Shown here: piece by piece, positions 36,814 to 44,237 of the stretch
Layout: every line of letters begins with the position of its first letter
Position numbering within the stretch: the stretch's first letter is position 1
From: Maricaulis sp963975345
GTDB taxonomy: Bacteria > Pseudomonadota > Alphaproteobacteria > Caulobacterales > Maricaulaceae
DNA: 64,000 bases
Direction: 5' to 3'
NCBI RefSeq assembly: GCF_963975345.1
Contig: NZ_CAXBGE010000001.1
Location: forward strand, 124,001 to 188,000
Program-made: the position numbers and the translations under genes
The notes under the pieces: generated by a model
Database searches by the model: none
Seen by the model: the letters and a program-made list of their open reading frames with translations, nothing else
Told to the model about the DNA's origin: nothing

Positions 36814-37908
36814 CTATTCAGCGGCGACCATGCGTGGCTGGCGCATCCAGTTCAGCAGGCGAGGTTTCATCGCAAGCGCTGGCTTTTCGACCGTCACGCG
36901 CATCACCCAGCCAGCCGCAATCGCGCTGGTCAGCATGATCGCGAACAGGGCGTTGGCACCGATGCCGGGGATCAGGGCGAAGGCCATCATGCCCAGCGGC
37001 CAATGCAGGATATAGACGCCGTAGGAGACATCCTCGACTTCGCGCAAGGCCTTGCCGACGCGGCCGGGCACATCCAGAAAGCCGACCCAGAGATAAAGCC
37101 AGGCTAGCGCGATCTGCAGCATCACCGGACCCATCGCCGTGCCTTGGCTGGCGAAGGCCGCCAGCAGGGCCAGCGCGACATAGCCGGCTGAGAGCGGAAG
37201 CTTGTCGCGAGCGGCATAGAAGCCGGCGCCGATCATGAAGGCAGGACCAAAGCGGGCCATGGTGCCGATCGTATCATCGCCGGGACCGCTATAGCCGAAG
37301 ATCTGGTAGAGGACGCCAAACACGGCGGCCAGACCGGCCCAGACCAGGATCAGGCTGCGATGGCGGTAAAGACCGACGGCGGCGAGCAGGCCGACACCGA
37401 GATAGGCTAGCAATTCATAGCGGATCGTCCACAGCGCGCCATTCATCGTCTCGCCAATCGGAGAGGCATTGAACACGCCCGGCAGGCCGGCCATCGGGTC
37501 GGCTTGAGAGAGCATCACCAGCGGAAATTGCAGCGTCTGTGCATGGCTCCAGTATTGACCAAGCGGCAGCTCGGTGAAGAGTGGGCCAACGACGAGCCAC
37601 ATCAACATGACGGCGGCGATCAGGCCGGGGAAGATCCGCAGTACGCGCGACAGGGAAAAGGACAGCATGTCGGGGCGATTGAGCAGGCTGGCGGTGATCA
37701 TATAGCCGGACAGGATAAAGAAGCCGTCGAGCGCCAGCTGCACCGTCGCATCGACGAATTGCGGCCAGACACCCTGATAAGGCAGACCCATCGGGATCAG
37801 CACCGCGTGCGCATAGACGACGACAATCGCAAAACCGATCCGCATTGCGGTGAAAGTGTTCGACTTGTCTTCGAGCCGGCCATGGCCGGAATGGAATATC
37901 GCTCGCAT
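36814..37908 (-). CDS. Acyltransferase 3 family membrane protein
   Basis: This is a 364-residue protein with ten or more hydrophobic segments. RIGFAIVVVYAHAVLI carries the conserved His of acyltransferase 3 enzymes, and GFFILSGYMIT with LSRVLRIFPG are the following family motifs. These O-acetylate surface polysaccharides or LPS sugars at the inner membrane. It is convergent with the M61-like gene, with a 3-bp gap. Confidence 0.87.
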   Translation of the reverse strand: MRAIFHSGHGRLEDKSNTFTAMRIGFAIVVVYAHAVLIPMGLPYQGVWPQFVDATVQLALDGFFILSGYMITASLLNRPDMLSFSLSRVLRIFPGLIAAVMLMWLVVGPLFTELPLGQYWSHAQTLQFPLVMLSQADPMAGLPGVFNASPIGETMNGALWTIRYELLAYLGVGLLAAVGLYRHRSLILVWAGLAAVFGVLYQIFGYSGPGDDTIGTMARFGPAFMIGAGFYAARDKLPLSAGYVALALLAAFASQGTAMGPVMLQIALAWLYLWVGFLDVPGRVGKALREVEDVSYGVYILHWPLGMMAFALIPGIGANALFAIMLTSAIAAGWVMRVTVEKPALAMKPRLLNWMRQPRMVAAE

Positions 37909-38085
37909 GGTTTCGTCCTCATCTGCCGGTCTGACTTAAGGAAGGAGCAAGATCCGGGCCGCGTTGCGCAGGCCGTGAACCTTTCGTTATTGAATTGAAT
38001 TTGTTGAAAAAACCGGCGCCCAACTTGGAACGGGCTTAAGCCCCGACGCCCAAACTTTCTCCCGTATTGGGAAAAGGAGGGGCCA

Positions 38086-38607
38086 ATGTCCCGTTTTAGG
38101 TTGCGTTATTCACTGGCCTTGGCAGTGAGCCTCGGTCTTCACGCCGGGTTTGGCGCATCGGCTTTTGCCGATGATTGTTCGCGCTTCGCCGACGCGCGTG
38201 ATCATTATCTCGGGGCGACCAGCGATGGCATGACAGTCGCGCTTGATCAGATGGCGCGCCAGCGCCAGATCCCGGTCGATGTCGCGGCCTTTTATTGGGG
38301 TGGCACGCTATTGCAAGCCGATGACCGCGCCAGCCTCGCCAGCTTGGCCCAGCTCACGCTCGCCACATATCAATGGCAGGGCAATTGGGAGCGGGCCGAA
38401 CACACCATGACCCGCATCGCCGACGAGCATGGCAGTCGCGTCGCAGCCCTGTATGCCGGCCTGATGTTCTCCGACAATCGCGGCACCCGTGACCCCTACC
38501 GCGCCCGCGCCTATCTCGCCGAAGCCGCGCAAGGCGGCAATCGCGATGCGGCTGCCTTCCTTGCGATGCATGATGCCTGTTTCGGGCAGAGCGTGGCGCT
38601 GAACTGA
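38086..38607 (+). CDS. Hypothetical secreted Sel1-like protein
   Basis: This 173-residue protein has a signal peptide (cleavage near AFA-D) and Cys near the mature start. The C-terminal half (AALYAGLMFSDNRGTRDPYRA; AYLAEAAQGGNRDAAAFL) resembles one or two Sel1 repeats. AAAGGAGG gives a strong SD. The preceding 177-bp gap contains no clear promoter. Function unknown, probably periplasmic. Confidence 0.68.
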   Translation: MSRFRLRYSLALAVSLGLHAGFGASAFADDCSRFADARDHYLGATSDGMTVALDQMARQRQIPVDVAAFYWGGTLLQADDRASLASLAQLTLATYQWQGNWERAEHTMTRIADEHGSRVAALYAGLMFSDNRGTRDPYRARAYLAEAAQGGNRDAAAFLAMHDACFGQSVALN

Positions 38608-38634
38608 GGCCGGCGGGGCGGGCTGAAGCAGCCG

Positions 38635-39189
38635 TTAGTCCGCCTCGGCCTCGCAGCGCTCGTAGGGCTGGAGCAAATCGCCATTCATCGCGGCGCCATG
38701 GACGCCCGGCGCGCGCGCCGAGCGGGTCGTGATGATCGGCTCACCATTATAGGTGAGGACGGAGCCGACAATCTCGGCATCGCCATTGGGGTTGGTGAGG
38801 ACAATGGATCGCTCCAGGTAGGGGGGCGAACCATCCGCCGGGGTGTGCCAGCCATCGATCATATTGATGATGCGCATGCCGTAGTCGAATTCGGGGTCGG
38901 GCCCGGGCGCGGTCAGGGAGAGCGCATAGCTGAGCTGGACGCGCTCCACCTCGCCATACCCTCCGAGCACGAGTTCGCCGGCATCGCCATCAATGCCCGA
39001 TGGGTTGTCGGGTGTGGCGCGAACATCGAGGTCGAACCAGGGCGCCTCGGCATCGCCGCAGGCGGAGCTGCCATCGGCCAAGCGCTCGACATAATGGCCA
39101 TTGGGCAAAGCGGGCAGGCCCTGAGCCTCCACGGGCGTGCTGGCACCCTGGAGCAGAATGGCGGCGAGCAGTCCGGTTGTGATCAGCAT
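38635..39189 (-). CDS. Hypothetical secreted protein
   Basis: This 184-residue protein starts at ATG 39189 (AGGGGATT upstream) with a signal peptide (MLITTGLLAAILLQGAS). The mature part is beta-rich with a Cys near the start (SSACGDAEAP) and one near the end (YERCEAEAD) that could form a disulfide. No family is recognised. It is convergent with the Sel1-like gene across a GC-rich imperfect hairpin. Confidence 0.62.
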   Translation of the reverse strand: MLITTGLLAAILLQGASTPVEAQGLPALPNGHYVERLADGSSACGDAEAPWFDLDVRATPDNPSGIDGDAGELVLGGYGEVERVQLSYALSLTAPGPDPEFDYGMRIINMIDGWHTPADGSPPYLERSIVLTNPNGDAEIVGSVLTYNGEPIITTRSARAPGVHGAAMNGDLLQPYERCEAEAD

Positions 39190-39383
39190 GGTAATCCCCT
39201 GAATTGTCGGTCTTACTTTAGCGGTGAGGGCTGTCGCAGCAATCCCCAAAACGGGGGAGGTCGCGTGTCTTTAGCCTTGTCTGGGCCAAGGCGCGCTTGC
39301 CAGAATCGCGGCACGGTTGCACGCTCGAACCTGGCACTTCAACAGACCTTCGCCGGCACGGCTTGGTCCCACCATCCGCGGAA

Positions 39384-40037
39384 ATGGACCAACCCATGTC
39401 GATGTGGAGCAATGTTGAGACGGAGGGCGGCATCGGTCCGCGCGCGCCCTGGGTCGCTGAAGCGGGCGAAACCGTGCTTCGCGAGGTGAAGGTCGATGTG
39501 AGCGGTGACGTGCAATCGCACGGACGTGTGCGCCTCACGGGGGCGGTGACTATCCTCATGGGGGTCGGGTTTGGTGCCTGGGCCTTCTGGCGGCTCTGGC
39601 TTTTCATGCAGATGGATGGCTGGATTGTCCTGCGCCATCTGGACCTGTACCCGGTCACGCTGCTGGCCGAGGGCCTCAAGTATCTTCTGATCGGGCTCCT
39701 TTGCTGGGCTGGTGCCATCTATTTCGCCTGGGCCGTCCGCAAGGTGTTGCAGGGGGAGCCGGTGGATCGACACATCTTCACCGATCGCCGGGTGTTGACC
39801 GTGGGGGTTGAGGGCGGTGTCTACGAAGAAATCCGGGTCAGCGATATCGGGGCGGCGCGTGTCATCGAAGCCGCTGGCCGCAACCGCTTCTGTCTCGTGC
39901 GGCGCGAGGGTGTCGAGGGCAAATATCCCTTCTGGATCGACCCGGTCGAGAATATCGAGCCAGTGCTCGACTTCCTGCGGCGCACCTATCGCATCCCCGT
40001 CGAGCGCGAAGATGCATCGAAAAAGCGTGGCCGCTGA
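39384..40037 (+). CDS. PH-like membrane protein
   Basis: This 217-residue protein starts at ATG 39384; ATG 39396 is an alternative. Two hydrophobic segments at about residues 50-72 and 92-117 precede a beta-rich domain with VDRHIFTDRRVLTVGVEGG, which resembles bacterial PH-like domains. It ends 54 bp before the TPP riboswitch and resembles the 40545 protein in layout. Function unknown. Confidence 0.58.
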   Translation: MDQPMSMWSNVETEGGIGPRAPWVAEAGETVLREVKVDVSGDVQSHGRVRLTGAVTILMGVGFGAWAFWRLWLFMQMDGWIVLRHLDLYPVTLLAEGLKYLLIGLLCWAGAIYFAWAVRKVLQGEPVDRHIFTDRRVLTVGVEGGVYEEIRVSDIGAARVIEAAGRNRFCLVRREGVEGKYPFWIDPVENIEPVLDFLRRTYRIPVEREDASKKRGR

Positions 40038-40090
40038 ACGCCGCGCCCGGCTTGCCAAAACCTCCGCATCAAGCCACTCTGCGGGCAATA

Positions 40091-40176
40091 GTTCCAAGGG
40101 GTGCCCCGTGCGAAAGCCGAGGCTGAGAGATCACCCTTAGGACCGGATCCGGGTCATGCCGGCGTCGGGATGGAGC
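40091..40176 (+). promoter_or_regulatory. TPP (thi-box) riboswitch
   Basis: The thi-box elements appear in order: GGGGTGCCCC near 40098, GGCTGAGA at 40121-40128, ACCCTT at 40133-40138 and CCGGATCCGGGTCATGCCGG at 40143-40162. P1 forms from GTTCCA (40091-40096) with TGGAGC (40171-40176). The P1 3' strand contains the SD GGAG (40172-40175) of the yjbR start at 40183. TPP binding should therefore hide the SD directly, blocking translation. It heads a yjbR / PH-like / thiC operon. Confidence 0.93.
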
Positions 40177-40182
40177 CAAGTG

Positions 40183-40548
40183 ATGGACGAAGCTGAATTC
40201 AACGCATTCTGCGGCACGCTGCCCGCCACCAGCACCGTCGTGCAGTGGGGCGAGGCGCATGTCTGGAAAGTCGGCGGCAAGGTGTTTGCCGTTGGCGGCT
40301 GGGCCAAGGATATCGAAGGCTTCGGCATCTCGTTCAAATGCTCACCGATGACGTTCGAGATTTACAAGGACGAGCCGGGCATGCGCCCGGCGCCCTATCT
40401 CGCCTCGCGCGGCATGACCTGGCTGCAATGGACCGGGCCTGAAACGCTCGATATCGACATGCTGCGCGACTATCTCGGCGAGAGCCACCGGCTGGTCGCT
40501 GCGGGCCTGACGAAGAAGGCAAGGGCCGAGCTTGGGTTGGAGCCATGA
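40183..40548 (+). CDS. MmcQ/YjbR family protein
   Basis: This 121-residue protein starts at ATG 40183, 7 bp after the riboswitch-embedded SD. FNAFCGTLPATSTVVQWGEAHVWKVGGKVFAV matches the MmcQ/YjbR fold, a small double-wing domain once proposed to bind DNA. Its first-gene position under a TPP riboswitch is unusual. It overlaps the next gene's ATG (ATGACG, 4 bp), so translation is coupled down the operon. Confidence 0.82.
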   Translation: MDEAEFNAFCGTLPATSTVVQWGEAHVWKVGGKVFAVGGWAKDIEGFGISFKCSPMTFEIYKDEPGMRPAPYLASRGMTWLQWTGPETLDIDMLRDYLGESHRLVAAGLTKKARAELGLEP

Positions 40549-41093
40549 CGCAGGATTTCGATGATCTCCTGCTCGAGGGCGAAGCGGTGATCTGGCGCGG
40601 GGTGCCGGATTTCTCGCTGGCGAAAGGCAAGCTGCCGCCGCGTTGGCGGGCCAGGCTCACAATGTCCGCCTGGGCGCTGGGATTTATTGCGGCAACGACC
40701 GCCGCGGTCATATACGGTCACACGCGCGGCATGGACGGGTTTCTCGGGCTTTTGAACGGGCTCGTCGCCTTGCTGCTGGGCGCAATCTCCGTGGGGCTGG
40801 TGATTGGCATATTCAATGCGCGCCCCGAATTCGATCCGAAAACAGACCCCACCTATCTGCTGACGAATTTTCGGCTCGTCTCCCTCGACGTAACTGGCAA
40901 TCGCTACAGCCTGCTGACGCGCAATATCGCGGGCATCCGCCTGACGCCCGAGGCCGGGGCGTTTGACCTGCATGTCTGGACCCGGTCTGACGAGGGTCCC
41001 GCGCTCACACTTTTCTCGCTCGCCGACGGCCCCGCCGTCGAGCGCCTCATCCTGCAAACCCTTTCACAGCCAAAACCGGACGCCCCCCAATGA
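40545..41093 (+). CDS. PH-like membrane protein
   Basis: This 182-residue protein has a leading segment (FDDLLLEGEAVIWRGVPDF) typical of bacterial PH-like proteins. Two TM helices lie at about 40-60 and 67-90, with a PH-like beta domain after them (DPTYLLTNFRLVSLDV). It overlaps yjbR by 4 bp and thiC by 4 bp (ATGA), so it is locked into the TPP-regulated operon. Its role is unknown; a transport or membrane link to thiamine is conjecture. Confidence 0.65.
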   Translation: MTQDFDDLLLEGEAVIWRGVPDFSLAKGKLPPRWRARLTMSAWALGFIAATTAAVIYGHTRGMDGFLGLLNGLVALLLGAISVGLVIGIFNARPEFDPKTDPTYLLTNFRLVSLDVTGNRYSLLTRNIAGIRLTPEAGAFDLHVWTRSDEGPALTLFSLADGPAVERLILQTLSQPKPDAPQ

Positions 41094-42988
41094 ACAAGCC
41101 CATGAATTTCGCAAAAGATGGCCAAGCCTCATTCGAAACCCCCAAAGTCACCACCGGCGCTCTGCCCGGCTCGCGCCGTATCTGGACGTCGCCGGTTTCC
41201 GCGCCGGGCCTGAAGGTGCCGCATCGCGAGATTGATTTGCATCCGACGGCGAATGAGCCGCCGGTGCGGGTTTACGACACCTCGGGGCCTTACAGCGATC
41301 CCAACGCGACGATCGATGTCGAGCATGGCCTGCCGCGCATCCGGCTGGCCTCGATCAAAAAGCGTGGCGGCGTCGAGGAATATGATGGCCGTCCGGTCAC
41401 CCCGCTCGATAATGGCGGCGCTTCGGGCAAGTATCTGGCGCGCGAATTTCCTGGCCTGCACAAGCCCATGCGTGGCCTCGGCGATGCCCCGATCACCCAA
41501 TATGAATTCGCCCGTGCCGGCATCATCACGGACGAGATGATCTACGTCGCCGAGCGCGAAAATCTCGGCCGCAAGACGCCGATGGCCGGCTTCAAGGAGC
41601 GCATGGCCGATGGCGAAAGCTTCGGCGCTTCGATCCCGGAATTCGTGACGCCGGAATTCGTCCGCTCCGAGATTGCCCGTGGCCGCGCCATTATCCCGTG
41701 CAATATCAATCACACCGAGCTGGAGCCGATGATTATCGGCCGCAATTTCCTGACCAAGATCAACGCCAATATCGGCAATTCCGCGGTCACCTCGAGTGTC
41801 GAGGAAGAGGTCGACAAGATGGTCTGGGCGATCCGCTGGGGCGGCGATACGGTGATGGATCTCTCGACGGGCAAGAATATCCACAACACCCGCGAATGGA
41901 TATTGCGCAATTCGCCGGTCCCGATCGGCACCGTGCCGATCTATCAGGCGCTGGAAAAGGTCAATGGCGTCGCCGAGGACCTGACCTGGGAAGTATTCCG
42001 CGACACCCTCATCGAACAGGCCGAGCAGGGCGTGGATTATTTCACCATCCATGCTGGCGTCCGTCTCGCCTATGTGCCGATGACCGCCGACCGCGTCACC
42101 GGCATCGTCTCACGCGGCGGCTCGATCATGGCCAAATGGTGCCTTTCGCATCACAAGGAGAGCTTCCTCTACACCCATTTCGAGGAAATCTGCGACATCA
42201 TGCGCGCCTATGATGTCAGCTTCTCATTGGGTGATGGTCTGCGCCCCGGCTCGATTGCCGACGCCAATGACCGGGCCCAGTTTGCCGAGCTGGAAACCCT
42301 GGGCGAGCTCACCAAGGTTGCGTGGAAAAAAGGCTGCCAGGTGATGATCGAAGGGCCGGGCCATGTCGCCATGCACAAGATCAAGGAGAATATGGACAAG
42401 CAGCTGGAGTGTTGCCACGAGGCCCCCTTCTACACGCTCGGCCCCCTGACCACCGATATCGCGCCGGGCTATGATCACATCACCAGCGGCATCGGCGCCG
42501 CCATGATCGGCTGGTTTGGCTGTGCCATGCTCTGCTATGTCACCCCGAAAGAGCATCTCGGCCTGCCCGACCGCAATGACGTCAAGACCGGCGTCATCAC
42601 CTACAAGATCGCCGCCCATGCCGGCGACCTCGCCAAGGGCCACCCGGCCTCGAAAATCCGCGACGACGCCCTGTCCCGCGCCCGATTCGAATTCCGCTGG
42701 GAAGACCAGTTCAACCTTGCCCTCGACCCGGAAACCGCCCGCGATTTCCACGACAAGACCCTGCCCAAGGACGCCCACAAGGTGGCCCATTTCTGCTCCA
42801 TGTGCGGGCCTAAGTTCTGCTCGATGGAGATCACAAGAGAGATCCGCGACAAGTTTGGCTCTGCGCGCGCGCCGAACGTGATCGCCGAGGCCGAAGCCGG
42901 CATGGCGGAGAAGGCGGCGGAGTTTCGTGAGAAGGGCGGGGAGATTTATCTCAGCGAGGACGGGAAGGTCAGGGAGGCGATTGATTAG
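41090..42988 (+). CDS. thiC: Phosphomethylpyrimidine synthase ThiC
   Basis: This 632-residue radical SAM enzyme has the C-terminal [4Fe-4S] motif CSMCGPKFCSM with Cys569, Cys572 and Cys577. Upstream motifs such as NINHTELEPMIIGRNF are conserved ThiC sequence. It converts AIR to HMP-P, the pyrimidine branch of thiamine synthesis. It is the last gene of the riboswitch operon, translationally coupled to the preceding gene by ATGA overlap. A GC-rich hairpin (about 42998-43026) follows without a T tract. Confidence 0.95.
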   Translation: MNKPMNFAKDGQASFETPKVTTGALPGSRRIWTSPVSAPGLKVPHREIDLHPTANEPPVRVYDTSGPYSDPNATIDVEHGLPRIRLASIKKRGGVEEYDGRPVTPLDNGGASGKYLAREFPGLHKPMRGLGDAPITQYEFARAGIITDEMIYVAERENLGRKTPMAGFKERMADGESFGASIPEFVTPEFVRSEIARGRAIIPCNINHTELEPMIIGRNFLTKINANIGNSAVTSSVEEEVDKMVWAIRWGGDTVMDLSTGKNIHNTREWILRNSPVPIGTVPIYQALEKVNGVAEDLTWEVFRDTLIEQAEQGVDYFTIHAGVRLAYVPMTADRVTGIVSRGGSIMAKWCLSHHKESFLYTHFEEICDIMRAYDVSFSLGDGLRPGSIADANDRAQFAELETLGELTKVAWKKGCQVMIEGPGHVAMHKIKENMDKQLECCHEAPFYTLGPLTTDIAPGYDHITSGIGAAMIGWFGCAMLCYVTPKEHLGLPDRNDVKTGVITYKIAAHAGDLAKGHPASKIRDDALSRARFEFRWEDQFNLALDPETARDFHDKTLPKDAHKVAHFCSMCGPKFCSMEITREIRDKFGSARAPNVIAEAEAGMAEKAAEFREKGGEIYLSEDGKVREAID

Positions 42989-42997
42989 TCAAAAGTT

Positions 42998-43026
42998 GAA
43001 CGACGCGGCGGCCCTGCCGCGCCGTT
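42998..43026. terminator. Possible hairpin after thiC
   Basis: Arms of about 12 bp (GAACGACGCGGC with GCCGCGCCGTTC, one G-U) form a stable hairpin 10 bp past the thiC stop. There is no strong T tract, so intrinsic termination is uncertain. Confidence 0.4.
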
Positions 43027-43035
43027 CTCTAGAGC

Positions 43036-43224
43036 TTACAGGAGGTCGGGCTGGTCTTCGTTAGGCAGAGGGATTTCCGCAAAACGATGCCCGTTCTTTA
43101 TCTCCGAGATGCGACCTTGATTGAGGCCGAACCGCGCGGCGATATGGTGTTGATACTCGCCGCGCTTGAGGCGGCGTTTGATGTCGAGGACATCTTTTGG
43201 GGACAATTTCTTCTTACTGTTCAT
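43036..43224 (-). CDS. Small helix-turn-helix protein
   Basis: This 62-residue basic protein contains LSPKDVLDIKRRLKRGEYQ then HHIAARFGLNQGRISEIKNG, a classic HTH with the recognition helix in QGRISEIKNG. AAGGATTC lies 5-12 bases before the ATG. It lies at the thiC-side edge of the AT-richer island and is probably a DNA-binding regulator of it. No family name is certain. Confidence 0.72.
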   Translation of the reverse strand: MNSKKKLSPKDVLDIKRRLKRGEYQHHIAARFGLNQGRISEIKNGHRFAEIPLPNEDQPDLL

Positions 43225-43247
43225 TTTTCAGAATCCTTTTGATTCCG

Positions 43248-43276
43248 TTGACAAAATGGCAGCGTCACGATACATT
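43248..43276 (+). promoter_or_regulatory. Sigma-70 promoter for a candidate small RNA
   Basis: TTGACA (43248-43253) is followed after exactly 17 bp by TACATT (43271-43276). Both hexamers fit the sigma-70 consensus well. Transcription would start near 43283, and no coding frame follows on this strand before the terminator at 43308-43355. Confidence 0.65.
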
Positions 43277-43282
43277 GTCCGC

Positions 43283-43357
43283 GACGCTGCCGACTTGGGC
43301 GCTCACCAAGGGCCACTCCATTTCCTTGCTACGGGCGAGTGGAGTGGCCCTTTTTGT
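43283..43357 (+). ncRNA. Candidate small RNA (~75 nt)
   Basis: Between a consensus-like promoter and an intrinsic terminator lies about 73-75 nt with no SD and no start codon that opens a credible frame. It is antisense to the end of the 28-codon ORF and to the leader of the small HTH gene, so it might regulate either by pairing, which is inferred. The first nucleotides (GACGCTGC) are the right arm of another 8-bp stem with 43259-43266. Confidence 0.5.
43308..43355 (+). terminator. Intrinsic terminator, 13-bp perfect stem
   Basis: Arms 43308-43320 and 43340-43352 pair perfectly over 13 bp (inner sequence GGGCCACTCC / GGAGTGGCCC) around a 19-nt loop. A TTTTT tract follows on the plus strand. 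No matching tract exists on the minus strand, so it works in the plus direction only. Confidence 0.8.
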
Positions 43358-43415
43358 TGTTGCCAACCATGCGGGCAAGCATGCGCATGGCGGCAATTAC
43401 TCTGTTTTTATTCAT
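43329..43415 (-). CDS. 28-residue small ORF
   Basis: This small ORF encodes MNKNRVIAAMRMLARMVG followed by a short basic tail. Its ATG (43415) follows an excellent SD (GGAGGAG) and lies 14 bp past the stop of the 186-residue gene, so translation from the same mRNA is likely. The product is basic and amphipathic. Its 3' end overlaps the terminator hairpin and candidate small RNA on the opposite strand. No homolog is known to me. Confidence 0.45.
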   Translation of the reverse strand: MNKNRVIAAMRMLARMVGNNKKGHSTRP

Positions 43416-43429
43416 CTTGCTCCTCCTTG

Positions 43430-43990
43430 TTAATGCTCCTCACTTGCCAATGCCACGATGACGTTGGCAATCCGCCGAGCTTCTCCCTGAGTCATATCAA
43501 AGGGTATGCCTTGGATATGAACGGTGAGATCCGCTCTTATCGGAATAGGGATGATGCTGGTTGCGACTGAGGGCGCTTTGTAAGGAGCCGAATCAGCTGG
43601 TTGACCCTGTGGCGATGCTGTTTTGCCAATCTTGCCCGTTGCTGAGCTGGGCAACCGTAGCTTTCGAGTGCGGCGACGTTGGCTACTCGGTTTGAACGCC
43701 ATCGGGTTCTCGAGATACGCTGAGAACTCGTCAATGGATTTGCCCACGCGACTTCGATACGCGCGCAGGCTCTCTGGTGAGTAGCCATCGCGGTTCAGGT
43801 TGATGAAACGATCCATGAGGTCATCAACATCAATCTTGGTGACGTCGGTGACCTCATCGTCTGCAAGGACGGACAACACCTTGTTCACGGCCGCCTTGCG
43901 CGACTGCACCGTATTGATGGGTGTCAGCCCCTTCTCGCCGGTCCAATCCAGGAACTGCATGAGTGCTTCTTTGTCGTGCTGCTTGTTCAT
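43430..43990 (-). CDS. Orphan integrase core-binding-like protein
   Basis: This is a 186-residue protein starting at ATG 43990 behind GGAGG. The first 100 residues (LMQFLDWTGEKGLTPIN; VDDLMDRFINLNRDGYSPES; LRAYRSRVGKSIDEFSAYL) resemble the SAM-like core-binding domain of tyrosine integrases, but no catalytic domain follows. A linker leads to a tail with IPIRADLTVHIQGIPFDMTQ, a motif seen at the ends of other small hypothetical proteins. It may bind DNA without recombining. It heads the presumed transcript with the 28-residue ORF. Confidence 0.6.
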   Translation of the reverse strand: MNKQHDKEALMQFLDWTGEKGLTPINTVQSRKAAVNKVLSVLADDEVTDVTKIDVDDLMDRFINLNRDGYSPESLRAYRSRVGKSIDEFSAYLENPMAFKPSSQRRRTRKLRLPSSATGKIGKTASPQGQPADSAPYKAPSVATSIIPIPIRADLTVHIQGIPFDMTQGEARRIANVIVALASEEH

Positions 43991-44237
43991 CTCGACCTCC
44001 GTAGGCTGTCTTGTACGGCGGCGATACATATCTGTCAACTAGATATTAATGGACAAAATCACATCCAATGTGAAAATCCACCCGACCGATAGATGCTGTT
44101 GCCGAAGCGCGGGGTCGTTTCCCTTGGGCCTTGCCTCGGGGGGCTGGGCCATCGATGTCGCTGCGGGCGTGGGGCGGGTTAGTTGCCAATCCGCGCGGCA
44201 ATGTGCGGTCGCGGTTCGGTATGAGGTAGATTTCGGT

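Noticed and set aside
43228..43326. A 17-residue frame (MEWPLVSAQVGSVADNVS) opening near 43322 on the minus strand
   Set aside because: SD spacing is too tight, the frame is very short, and it lies in terminator and promoter sequence.
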